Below, in pieces: positions 15,986 to 23,825 of a stretch of 35,949 nucleotides of DNA (the stretch's first letter is position 1; each line of letters begins with the position of its first letter). The stretch is from NCBI GenBank assembly GCA_016201215.1, contig JACQDH010000154.1:1-35949 (forward strand). The letters run 5' to 3'. Origin of the DNA: Acidobacteriota bacterium (lineage in GTDB: Bacteria > Acidobacteriota > Terriglobia > Acidiferrales > UBA7541). Under the pieces are notes generated by a model. It searched no databases and was not told the DNA's origin. It saw only the letters and a list, made by a program, of their open reading frames with translations. The translations under genes and the position numbers were made by a program.

Positions 15986-17245
15986 CTATTCGCGCTCCGG
16001 GACCACAGGCCGTGGCGGGCGTTCGCCGCCGGGCTGCGCTTCGCCGCTGCGTCCGGATGGTTCGGTGCGAGGCGATTCGGGCGCCAGTGGGCGCGTGCCA
16101 TTGGCCTCAGTAGTGGCCTGCACGGCATGGCGGGCTTGCTGCTCGGCGCGCTCGTCATAGCGGCCGAAGATCATCTTCCCAGCGGTGGTCTGGTGCACGG
16201 AGGTCACCGCGATGTCGATGGTCTTGTTGATCATGCGGCGCGCGCCATCCACGACGACCATGGTGCCGTCGTCGAGGTAGGCCACGCCCTGGTTGTATTC
16301 CTTGCCCTCGCGCAGGATAAAAACCCGCATGGCCTCGCCGGGCAGCACGACCGGCTTCAGGGCGTTGGCCAACTGGTTGACGTTGAGCACCTCGATGCCC
16401 TGCAGAGTGGCCACCTTGTTCAGGTTGTAGTCGTTGGTGACAATCTTCCCGTCGTAGCGCTTGGCCAGCTCGATCAGCTTCATGTCCACGTCGGGGATGT
16501 GCGGGAAATCGTCCTCGGCGATCTCCACGTCGAGGTGCCCCATTTTTTGGATGCGCTGCAGCACCTCGAGCCCCCGGCGGCCGCGCTGCCGCTTGAGCGG
16601 GTCGGCCGAGTCGGCCACCAGTTGCAGCTCGCGCAGGACGAATTGCGGGACGACCAGGGTGCCGTCGAGGAAATAGGCCTCGCAGATATCCGCCACGCGC
16701 CCGTCAATGATCACGCTGGTGTCAACCACCTTGTACATCCGCCGGGAGCTGCGCTCGCTGCCGAACAGCCCGCCCAGCGCCTGCAGGTTCAGCATGTCGC
16801 CCTTATTGGCCCCCACGATCAGACCGACGTAGGTCATTACCAGCATCACGCCCACTCCCAGGAACGACCGCGAACCCTCGGGGATCGAGGTGTGCGACAG
16901 GACCAGATTCATCAGGTAGGCGCCCAGAATTCCCAGGATAGACCCGATCGCGGCGCCGATCAGTCGACGCAGACTGGCGCGCCGCAGCCGGATTTCAAAC
17001 AGGATGACAACGATGGAAGATGCCAGACCCACCATGGCGGCATTCCGCGCGCTGAGGCCGAAGGGGCGGAAGTAGTAACAGGCAGCGGCGCAGACGGCCG
17101 CAAAAATCCCGCGCACCAGCAGCAGGTCCCACCAATTGCCCACCTGGGAGTTGAGCAGCGGGCTCAGGTCAGGAGGTTTCCGCGGGGAGGATTCGCTCGG
17201 GCCCGATCCGCTTGCCCGGACAGGGCGGGTAGAAGTGCGTGCCAT
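15986..17245 (-). CDS. YacL-type membrane protein with PIN and TRAM domains
   Basis: 419 residues. Four transmembrane segments occupy about residues 40-155 (LLLVRGIFAAVCAAACYYF, SSIVVILFEI, IGSILGILGAYLMNLVL, VGVMLVMTYVGLIVGA). The PIN nuclease domain follows, with its first acidic motif in KVVDTSVIIDGRVADI, an acidic residue in LRELQ, and KIVTNDYNLNKVA. The TRAM domain (VFILREGKEYNQGVAYLDDGTMVVV) comes next, then a disordered proline/glutamate-rich tail. Bacillus YacL has this architecture and also precedes ispD. It is probably a membrane-tethered ribonuclease; substrate unknown. Confidence 0.9.
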   Translation of the reverse strand: MARTSTRPVRASGSGPSESSPRKPPDLSPLLNSQVGNWWDLLLVRGIFAAVCAAACYYFRPFGLSARNAAMVGLASSIVVILFEIRLRRASLRRLIGAAIGSILGILGAYLMNLVLSHTSIPEGSRSFLGVGVMLVMTYVGLIVGANKGDMLNLQALGGLFGSERSSRRMYKVVDTSVIIDGRVADICEAYFLDGTLVVPQFVLRELQLVADSADPLKRQRGRRGLEVLQRIQKMGHLDVEIAEDDFPHIPDVDMKLIELAKRYDGKIVTNDYNLNKVATLQGIEVLNVNQLANALKPVVLPGEAMRVFILREGKEYNQGVAYLDDGTMVVVDGARRMINKTIDIAVTSVHQTTAGKMIFGRYDERAEQQARHAVQATTEANGTRPLAPESPRTEPSGRSGEAQPGGERPPRPVVPERE

Positions 17246-17255
17246 ATGAGCCTCG

Positions 17256-17347
17256 TATGAAACATTCAGTCTTATGAAACGGCCGCCTAAGAAAAATATG
17301 AACGTTTCCCGGGGGTATGAATCCGTGTCTGGAAAGCCCGGGATGAA
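17256..17347 (-). promoter_or_regulatory. cluster of GTTTCATA-like motifs upstream of the PIN/TRAM gene
   Basis: The hexamer TATGAA (plus strand; TTCATA on the coding strand) occurs at 17256, 17273, 17297 and 17316, with a variant GATGAA at 17342. Three of the five extend to GTTTCAT. All lie within 105 bases upstream of the PIN/TRAM start. They could be binding sites for a regulator or RNA-level elements in the leader. Confidence 0.35.
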
Positions 17348-17417
17348 ACACCAAGCCTAAGATACCAGATTGTGTCTGCCGGCAGTATAGCACTAGCTGT
17401 AATAATTAACGAGTGGG

Positions 17418-18656
17418 TTAAGGCAGGTAGAAACGGGGCACGCGCTTGCCCAGGGCGCAGAGCACGTCCGAGGTGACGGTGCCCAGGGCGCAGGCGACAT
17501 CGGAGGCATACTGTTCGGCCTGGCCCTCGGCGCCGTAGATCGTGGCCACGTCGCCCAGGGCCACGCCCTCGAGGCCGGTGACATCCACCATGGCCAGGTC
17601 CATGGAGACGATTCCCACCAGCGGGGCGAAGCTACCGTGGAGGATCACGCGGCCGCGGTTACCGAGCCCGCGCAGCAACCCGTCGGCATAGCCTGCGGCG
17701 ATCACCGCGACGCGCGAGGGGCGGCGGGAAACGAAGCGGGAGTTGTAGCCCACGCCTTGCCCGGCGGCAACGTCGCGCAGGGAGATGACCCGCGCGCGGA
17801 AGGCCAGTGCGGGGCTCAGCGGCAGCTTCACTTCGACTTCCGCCTTGCGCCCGGGCGGATCATAGAACTGGTGATAGCCGTAGAGCACGGCGCCGGGGCG
17901 CACCATGTCCGCCCAGGTGGTGGGCCGCGCGGCGACCGCAGCGCTGTTGGCCATGTGTACGATTCCCCGGGGGACGCCCTGCTCGGCCAAGCGCGCCAGC
18001 GCGCCGGCAAAGAGCCTTTCCTGCTGCTCAGTCTGCTCGGTGGTGAAGACCTCGGACGAGGCGAAATGCGTGAAGATGCCTTCCAGGCGCAGGTGCGGGC
18101 AATCGGCCAATTCACGCGCAAAGCGGTCCAGATCGGCGGGCGGGATCCCCAGCCGGTTCATTCCCGTGTCGATTTTCAGATGGAAACCGACCGGGCCGCG
18201 CGGGCTGCGTTTCGCGCGCGCGGCCGTGCGCTCGAGGTAGCGCAACTGCTCGCAACTGGTGATGGCCGGCGTCAGGCGCAGTTCCAGCAGGCGCTGCTCT
18301 TCGCCAGCCCAAAAGCCGGTGAGCACCAGAATGGGCTGGCGGATGCCTGATTCGCGCAGCTCCGCGCCTTCCGCGGTGCAGGTCACGCCGAACCAGTCCG
18401 CTCCGGCCTTCGCGAACGCCCTGGCCACCGGCACCGCGCCGTGCCCGTAGGCGTTGGCCTTGACCACGGCCAGGACTTTGCGTTTCTGTCCGCTGCGGGT
18501 GGGCTGCGAGTTGATGTGCTGCTTGACGAGGCGGAGGTTGTGTGCCAGCGCGCTCATGCGCACCTCAGCCCACACCGGCCGACCGTCGAATTTTACGGCG
18601 GTTTTCCGGGCCGATCCCGGCAGCGTGGCTTGGGGCGATCTCTGTGCGGTGGCCAT
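17418..18656 (-). CDS. alr: alanine racemase
   Basis: 412-residue PLP enzyme that converts L- to D-alanine for peptidoglycan. The PLP lysine is in VLAVVKANAYGHGAV. The substrate region FHLKIDTGMNRLGI and the catalytic Tyr region GQGVGYNSRFVS are present, with DLAMVDVTGL near the end. The first ~25 residues are a variable extension before RPVWAEVRMSALAHNL. It reads away from the next gene at 19024 and is probably monocistronic, with 172 bases between its stop and the PIN/TRAM gene. Confidence 0.96.
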   Translation of the reverse strand: MATAQRSPQATLPGSARKTAVKFDGRPVWAEVRMSALAHNLRLVKQHINSQPTRSGQKRKVLAVVKANAYGHGAVPVARAFAKAGADWFGVTCTAEGAELRESGIRQPILVLTGFWAGEEQRLLELRLTPAITSCEQLRYLERTAARAKRSPRGPVGFHLKIDTGMNRLGIPPADLDRFARELADCPHLRLEGIFTHFASSEVFTTEQTEQQERLFAGALARLAEQGVPRGIVHMANSAAVAARPTTWADMVRPGAVLYGYHQFYDPPGRKAEVEVKLPLSPALAFRARVISLRDVAAGQGVGYNSRFVSRRPSRVAVIAAGYADGLLRGLGNRGRVILHGSFAPLVGIVSMDLAMVDVTGLEGVALGDVATIYGAEGQAEQYASDVACALGTVTSDVLCALGKRVPRFYLP

Positions 18657-19023
18657 CAGATCCAGGATTCCAGCCTAGTCCAAAACGCCGCCCCGGAACA
18701 TGGGGAAGAGCGCGGCTTGCTCCGTTTAGTAAACCCAGCCCGCGGCTGGAGAGAGCAGCTTGGCTGCCACATCCCGGGCCTCGCGCGGCAGCCGCTTTTT
18801 CCCCGCAACCGACTGAGCCCGCAAGAGTAGCCTGCCTGGTGCGCTCGCCGGTTAGGGCCGGGCGCAGGCAAATTCGAGCGCTTCGCGGCAGACTCTACAC
18901 ACCTGTTGGCTGGAAAGGACACCTACCCATATCACCCGCCTGCCAGCGGGGATGGAAACGGGCCGAAGCACCGTGGGAGTATACTCTCCTGCGAGCCGAA
19001 TCCGGCAGGGCGGAGTCAGCACC
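18657..19023. other. intergenic region between divergent alr and secreted-protein genes
   Basis: 367 bases without a convincing gene; the frames that cross it lack family features. It should hold divergent promoters. The only plausible -10 box is TATACT at 18980-18985, inside an imperfect palindrome GGGAGTATACTCTCC, about 40 bases before the start at 19024. No matching -35 box is evident. Confidence 0.35.
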
Positions 19024-19740
19024 ATGAGCATGATTCAAAGAGGAGTTTCGCGTTTGTTCTTGAGCGCGTCCTTGTTGTTGTTCTTGTGTGGCGGCGCTTA
19101 CATTTTCGCGACTCGGAAAGCCCCGCCTGCGGCGCCACCCAGCGCCGCTTCCGCACAACCGGCGATTTTCCCTGCGGCTCCGGTTTCCGCGGCAGCTCCG
19201 GGTGGCGCCGTTCAGCCGGCTTCGTCTCCGCGTAACGCCGGACCAGCGCCGGGTCAGCAAGGCGGAAAGAAGCCTGCGCGCCGGTGGAAGATCTCCGGCA
19301 AGGTGGTCCAGACCAGCGAGTACTGCGGCGGGGCGAACCCTTCAGACGAGATCCTCGAAGCGCTGCGTAAGGAGAAGGCCTTCCCCAACAAGCAACTGTT
19401 TGTTCGCATAGGAACCGTGAACAAGGTCGCGAGGCCGATCCTGCAGTCCTTCACGACCGATGCGGAGGGCCATTTTGAGACCTCGCTGCCGCCGGGTGAC
19501 TACTGCGTGATCGAGGAGCACAAGAAGAATCAGCTCAAGATCCCGGACTTCACCAAGGAGAACGAAAAACTCCCCGCTTCTGATGCCTACCGGCTGACCG
19601 GCGAAGATTGCCTGCGCGTGTGGTGGAAAGCTTGCGACAAGACGCTAAGCGTGAAACGGGCGAACCTCAAAGGCGTGGTCATCAAGTTCCACCTCGAGTG
19701 TCACCCGCCCTGCGTCACTGGCGGTCCACCCCCCATCTAG
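19024..19740 (+). CDS. conserved secreted or anchored protein with cysteine-rich C-terminal domain, function unknown
   Basis: 239 residues. An N-terminal membrane segment (LFLSASLLLFLCGGAYIFA) precedes an alanine/proline-rich linker (~33-85). A globular domain of about 150 residues follows. Its visible signatures are TSEYCGGANPSDE, FTTDAEGHFETSLPPGDYCVIEE, DCLRVWWKACD and FHLECHPPCVTGGPPP. The middle part resembles a carboxypeptidase-regulatory or prealbumin-like beta-sandwich, and six or so cysteines suggest disulfides outside the cytoplasm. I recall similar domains in Bacteroidetes, but no function is established. The ATG at 19024 is preceded by GGCGGAG. It stands alone between alr and dnaB. 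Confidence 0.7.
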   Translation: MSMIQRGVSRLFLSASLLLFLCGGAYIFATRKAPPAAPPSAASAQPAIFPAAPVSAAAPGGAVQPASSPRNAGPAPGQQGGKKPARRWKISGKVVQTSEYCGGANPSDEILEALRKEKAFPNKQLFVRIGTVNKVARPILQSFTTDAEGHFETSLPPGDYCVIEEHKKNQLKIPDFTKENEKLPASDAYRLTGEDCLRVWWKACDKTLSVKRANLKGVVIKFHLECHPPCVTGGPPPI

Positions 19741-19795
19741 ATCGCGTCCGCGCCATCCGTGCTTGTCCGGCGTGGAGCGTCCCAGCGGAGGATGC

Positions 19796-21151
19796 TTATT
19801 CCACTGGCGCCCAGGACTCCGGCGCGGCTTCTTCAAAGCGGGTAAAGGTATTCAGGAAAACAAACTGGATGCGGTCGGTGGGGCCGTTGCGCTGCTTGGC
19901 GATGATGATTTCCGCCTCGGCGCGCTCCTCCGGGGTCTGGTCCGGTTTGTACATGTTGGTCCGGTAGATGAACAGGACCACGTCGGCGTCCTGCTCGATG
20001 GCGCCGGATTCGCGCAGGTCGGCGAGTTGCGGCGCACGCTCCTCGCGTTCCGGCGCGCGGGTCAACTGGCTGAGGACCAGCACGGGCACTTTCAGCTCCT
20101 TGGCCAGGCCCTTCAGCCCGCGGGTCATGCTGGAGACTTCTTCGTTGCGGTTGGAGAAGCGGCCGCGCGCGGCCACCAGTTGCAGGTAGTCCACAATCAC
20201 CAGCGAGAGTCCCTTGTCACGCTTCAGCCGCCGCGCCTTGGCACCCATCTCCATCACGGTCGCCGAGCCGGAGTCGTCAATCCACAGCGGCACCTCGGCT
20301 AATTCGCCGAGCGCCTGGGTCATCCGGCGCCCGTCCTCGCGGCTGAGATGGCCGGTGCGGAACTTGTGCGCGTCGATGCGCGCGTAGGCGGAGAGCAGCC
20401 GCACAAGCAGCGATTCCTTGGACATTTCCAGGCTGAATATGGCCACGGGCTCTTTGGCGCGCACGGCGACGTTTTCGGCGATGTTCAGCGCCAGGGCCGT
20501 CTTGCCCATCGAGGGCCGCGCCGCCAGGATCAGCAACTCGGAGGGCTGGAAGCCCGAGGTCAGGTTGTCGAGCTGCTGGTAACCGGTGGCCAGACCGGTG
20601 ATCTTCCTGCCTTCGGTGAGAATCTTCGACAGGCGGTCGAAGTTATCGCGCACCAGGTCCTTGACGCCGATGAAGCCGGCACGCACGCGGTCTTCGGCGA
20701 GCTGGAAGATCTCGGATTCGGCGCGGTCGAGAATGGCGTCGGCATCCTCGTCGGCCTCGAGCGCCTGCTGCTGGATGGCGTGGGTGGCGTGGATGAGGTT
20801 GCGCAGGATGGCCTTCTCTTTGACGATGCGCGCGTAGTGGTCCACGTTGGTCACGCGCGGCACGCCGTCCATGAGTTGCGCCAGGTAGGCGGCGCCGCCC
20901 GCGGCTTCGAGTTCGCCGCGCCGGTGGAGCTCATCGGTCAGGGTCACCAGGTCGATGGCCTGCTGCGCCTCGCCGAGCGCGATCATTTGCTGGAAGACGC
21001 GCCGGTGCTGGCCGAGAAAGAAGTCCTCGGGCTTGAGGCGTTCCAGGGCGGCGTTCAGGGCGTGGTTATCGAGCAGAACGGCGCCCAGGACACTGCGTTC
21101 AGCATCGAGGTTCTGGGGCAGCGGGCGTTCGAGAGCGAGATCGGTGGCCAT
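19796..21151 (-). CDS. dnaB: replicative DNA helicase DnaB
   Basis: 451-residue hexameric helicase of the replication fork. The ATG at 21151 begins MATDLALERPLPQNLDAERSVLG, the usual DnaB N-terminus; an upstream in-frame start at 21256 would add 35 unrelated residues. The N-terminal domain runs to ~150. The RecA-like core has Walker A ARPSMGKT (211-218) and Walker B LSLVIVDYLQL, followed by LKGLAKELKVPVLVLSQL and the DLRESGAIEQDADVV motif. It is the last gene of the rpsF-rplI-dnaB group, a widespread order. A 305-base gap separates it from rplI, so it may have its own promoter. Confidence 0.97.
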   Translation of the reverse strand: MATDLALERPLPQNLDAERSVLGAVLLDNHALNAALERLKPEDFFLGQHRRVFQQMIALGEAQQAIDLVTLTDELHRRGELEAAGGAAYLAQLMDGVPRVTNVDHYARIVKEKAILRNLIHATHAIQQQALEADEDADAILDRAESEIFQLAEDRVRAGFIGVKDLVRDNFDRLSKILTEGRKITGLATGYQQLDNLTSGFQPSELLILAARPSMGKTALALNIAENVAVRAKEPVAIFSLEMSKESLLVRLLSAYARIDAHKFRTGHLSREDGRRMTQALGELAEVPLWIDDSGSATVMEMGAKARRLKRDKGLSLVIVDYLQLVAARGRFSNRNEEVSSMTRGLKGLAKELKVPVLVLSQLTRAPEREERAPQLADLRESGAIEQDADVVLFIYRTNMYKPDQTPEERAEAEIIIAKQRNGPTDRIQFVFLNTFTRFEEAAPESWAPVE

Positions 21152-21456
21152 AGGGCGTTCGCTTTTTGTTCGCTGATTATCGCGCCGCCGGCCCGGCTGG
21201 GCAAGGCTTTTTTTGCCGGGGTCGCATGCGCCACCCCTTAAGACGGGCGAAGACAAGCATTGTGGGCACGCGTGGGCGCGGCGTCAACCTCTTGGGCGGG
21301 TTCGCTCTGTGTATGGTTGAGGAAGGCTGTGCGAACCGTGGAAATCGTGCGCTGTGCAAATCCTGTGGAGAAGCCTTCCAAGGCCGCGGAAAAAAGGAGC
21401 GGCGCCTTGAGGAGTCGGAGCGCTGCCCGGATTCCCTCAGATTCTCGGTTCCCCGA
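21152..21456. other. gap between rplI and dnaB
   Basis: 305 bases with no supported gene. On the minus strand a GC-rich stretch ending GCGCCGCTCC runs into TTTTTT (21395-21390), about 60 bases after the rplI stop. It could be a terminator, but I could not draw a clean stem. One DnaA-box-like nonamer, TTCTCCACA (minus strand, about 21364-21372), differs from TTATCCACA by one base and has no cluster around it. Confidence 0.3.
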
Positions 21457-21999
21457 TTAGCCCTCGCGCTGGACGATGACCTTGATCGCCGCGGCGACCT
21501 CGTGGTGGAGCTTGGCGGTCACCTGATATTCACCGATGAGTTTGATGGGCTCGGCGAGCTCCAGGCGACGCTTGTCCACGTGGTAGCCCTGCGCGGCGAG
21601 CGCTTCGGAGATGTCCGCGGAGGTCACCGAGCCGAACAATTGATCGTTCTCCCCGGCCTTGCGCGTCAGCGTGACGCGGACGGCGGCCAGCAACTCGGCG
21701 AGCTTCAGCGCGCTCTCCTTTTCGTTGGCGGTGCGCTTGGCCAGAGCACCGCGGATTTTCTCCAGGCGCTTCAGGTTGCCGGCCGAAGCCGGAATGGCCA
21801 GCTTGCGCGGCAGAAGAAAGTTGCGCGCGTAACCCGGCGCCACATCCACGACCTGGCCGCGCGTGCCCACTTTTTCGACGTCTTCCTGCAACTTCTTCTT
21901 GCGGAAATACTGCCGCTTGCCCTTGCGCGGGCCTCCCGCGGGCGCACCCTCGCGGCGGGGCGGGGGGCCGGACTGCTGTGGTCTGGGTTCTTCGGCCAT
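21457..21999 (-). CDS. rplI: ribosomal protein bL9 with bS18-like N-terminal extension
   Basis: 180 residues. From about residue 37 this is bL9: LQEDVEKVGTRGQVVDVAPG, YARNFLLPRKLAI, then the linker helix and C-terminal domain (VTSADISEALAAQGYHVDKRR). The normal start MxVIL is missing. Instead residues 1-36 are a disordered basic stretch ending KGKRQYFRKKK, which looks like the N-terminus of ribosomal protein bS18 (typically ...KYFRRKKVCKFC). The ATG at 21999 has AGGGAGA upstream and lies 14 bases after rpsF, where rpsR is normally found. An in-frame deletion joining rpsR codon ~36 to rplI codon ~5 would explain this. bL9 binds 23S rRNA at the L1-stalk base. Confidence 0.9.
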   Translation of the reverse strand: MAEEPRPQQSGPPPRREGAPAGGPRKGKRQYFRKKKLQEDVEKVGTRGQVVDVAPGYARNFLLPRKLAIPASAGNLKRLEKIRGALAKRTANEKESALKLAELLAAVRVTLTRKAGENDQLFGSVTSADISEALAAQGYHVDKRRLELAEPIKLIGEYQVTAKLHHEVAAAIKVIVQREG

Positions 22000-22013
22000 G
22001 ATTCTCCCTTTCG

Positions 22014-22412
22014 CTAGCTCGCCGCGGCGACTTGTTCGCCGGAGGCTGCGGACTTGCGCGGGCGCCGCGCCATCTTGCGCTCGCGCCGGCGGATCAGCTT
22101 CTGCTGGCGTTTGAGTTCCTCGTCCAGGCGGATGGTCTGGTACTTGATCACCGGGTCGGCCACCTTCAGGCGTCGCTCCAGCTCCTTGATCATCTCGCCC
22201 TGGGTGCTGCGCAGAAGCAGATAGACGTAGATGCCCTCGCGGTGCCTGGACACGCGGTAGGCCAGCTTGCGCGTGCCCCAGCGCTCGACTTTCTCCACCT
22301 TGCCGCCGCGCTCGGCGGCCGCCTGTTCGAGCGTGGCCACCATCTTGCTGATATCTTCTTCCGGCGTGGCGGGCCGGCAGATGAAGACTAGGTCGTACAA
22401 TCGTTCTTCCAT
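22014..22412 (-). CDS. rpsF: ribosomal protein bS6
   Basis: 132-residue 30S subunit protein that pairs with bS18. The opening LYDLVFICRPATPEEDI, the WGTRKLAYRVSRHREGIYVYL core and the helix MIKELERRLKVADPVIKYQTIRLDE are characteristic. The C-terminus is extended by a basic and alanine-rich tail (~105-132). It is preceded by pth (24 bases) and followed by the bL9 gene (14 bases) on the same strand. ssb and an intact rpsR, often found here, are absent. Confidence 0.96.
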   Translation of the reverse strand: MEERLYDLVFICRPATPEEDISKMVATLEQAAAERGGKVEKVERWGTRKLAYRVSRHREGIYVYLLLRSTQGEMIKELERRLKVADPVIKYQTIRLDEELKRQQKLIRRRERKMARRPRKSAASGEQVAAAS

Positions 22413-22436
22413 GTTCCCTCGATTCTTTTTCGTAAA

Positions 22437-23030
22437 CTAAATCAGAATCTCTCCGGATGGCGGCACGCGCTTGTTAAACCGGCTCATCGCGTGGTGCACG
22501 CCTTCTGCCAGAATCAACTCCACCGCGGTGGCGGCCTCCTCGATCATCTCTGCAGCCGATTCGAGTTCGGCCTTGCGCATGGGGTGCAGCACGTAGGCGG
22601 CGAGATCGTCGACCGGGTATTCGGGATGAACTCCCATGCGCACTCGAGCGAACTCGTCGGTCCCCAGGGCGCCGATGATGGACTTCAGCCCATTATGTCC
22701 GCCGGCGCTGCCGCGCTCGCGGATGCGAATCATGCCCCAGGGCAGCGCGACATCGTCGTAAACCACGATCAGCCCGGCAGCCGGATCGCACTCGAACCGC
22801 TTGGCCAGTTCCCAGACCGCCAGGCCACTGACGTTCATGTACGTCTGCGGCTTGGCCAGCAATACTTCCTGGCCGGCCAGTTGCCCACGGCCGATGTACG
22901 ACTTTGCTTCCGGCCGCTCGACGCTGATGCCGGCGCTTTCCGCCAGCTCGTCCACCACCAGAAAACCCAGGTTGTGGGGCGTCCAGGCGTATTCCGGGCC
23001 GGGGTTGCCGAGGCCAACGATCAGCCGCAT
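22437..23030 (-). CDS. pth: peptidyl-tRNA hydrolase
   Basis: 197-residue enzyme that releases peptides from prematurely dissociated peptidyl-tRNA. The ATG at 23030 starts MRLIVGLGNPGPEY, the canonical Pth opening; a GTG 12 bases upstream would add four residues. The catalytic His is in WTPHNLGFLVVD; KPQTYMNVSG, VVYDDVALPWG and RGSAGGHNGLKSI follow. It sits between rplY and rpsF, a common neighbourhood (rplY-pth). Confidence 0.96.
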   Translation of the reverse strand: MRLIVGLGNPGPEYAWTPHNLGFLVVDELAESAGISVERPEAKSYIGRGQLAGQEVLLAKPQTYMNVSGLAVWELAKRFECDPAAGLIVVYDDVALPWGMIRIRERGSAGGHNGLKSIIGALGTDEFARVRMGVHPEYPVDDLAAYVLHPMRKAELESAAEMIEEAATAVELILAEGVHHAMSRFNKRVPPSGEILI

Positions 23031-23093
23031 CCGCGTGTCCACCCGCGCGCGCCTCTTGGGCGGCTGGCCCAGAGGAGGCCCGCCGCCGCGGCG

Positions 23094-23807
23094 CTACTTT
23101 TCCTTCTCCTTGCCCTTGCTTTCGGCCTTGGTCTCGGCCTCGGGTTCTTCGCCCTCTGCGGCTTCCTTCTTGCCCTTCTTGATGACCTCGGGCTCGGCGG
23201 GCGCCGCTTCGGCCGCCACGGCGGCCTCAACCGGCTTCTCTTCCTCGACGCGCAGGGCCACCACGTGCGCGAGCACGCGCTGCGGGTCGCTCACCAACTT
23301 CATTTTCTGCGGGTCGAGCGGCAGGTCGCCCGCGCGGAGCTGCTTGCCGATCATCAACCCGCTGACGTCCACCTTGAATTCGCCGGGGATCTCGCCGGGC
23401 AAGCACTCGATTTCCACTTCGCGGGTCACCATTTCAAAGACGCCGCCCTGCAGCTTGACGCCCTGCGGTTCGCCGAAGGTGTGCACGGGCACCTTGACGC
23501 GCATGCGCACGTCCATGGCGATGCGAAGCATGTCCGCGTGGAGCAGCGAACCCTTCACCGGGTCCACCTGCCAGTCCTTCAGGATGACTTGGTGTTCGGC
23601 GCCGGGAATCTTGACGGTGAAGATGGTGTTGTGCCCAGACTCCGAGCGCAGGATACCGGCCACCTGCTTAGCGTTCACGGCCACGGCCTGCGGTTCGCCC
23701 TTGCCGCCGTAGAGCACGGCCGGGATCTGCCCGGCGCGGCGGATGCGGCGCGCCGCGTTCTTTCCGCGGTCCTCGCGGGGCGTCGCTTCGATGGTGATCT
23801 GCTGCAT
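23094..23807 (-). CDS. rplY: ribosomal protein bL25, CTC/TL5 type
   Basis: 237-residue general-stress form of the 5S rRNA-binding protein bL25. The N-terminal 5S-binding domain has REDRGKNAARRIRRAGQIPAVLYG and HNTIFTVKIPG. The C-terminal CTC beta domain (IECLPGEIPGEFKVDVSGLMIG, LRAGDLPLDPQKMKLV) is present. It ends in a lysine/glutamate-rich tail of about 45 residues. It lies 18 bases downstream of prs and 63 bases upstream of pth; prs-rplY-pth is a well-known cluster. Confidence 0.96.
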   Translation of the reverse strand: MQQITIEATPREDRGKNAARRIRRAGQIPAVLYGGKGEPQAVAVNAKQVAGILRSESGHNTIFTVKIPGAEHQVILKDWQVDPVKGSLLHADMLRIAMDVRMRVKVPVHTFGEPQGVKLQGGVFEMVTREVEIECLPGEIPGEFKVDVSGLMIGKQLRAGDLPLDPQKMKLVSDPQRVLAHVVALRVEEEKPVEAAVAAEAAPAEPEVIKKGKKEAAEGEEPEAETKAESKGKEKEK

Positions 23808-23825
23808 ACGTCCTTCCTTTAGTCG

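Noticed and set aside
21360-21376. Possible DnaA box and replication origin upstream of dnaB
   Set aside because: Only one nonamer within one mismatch of TTATCCACA was seen, with no AT-rich region and no dnaA or dnaN nearby.
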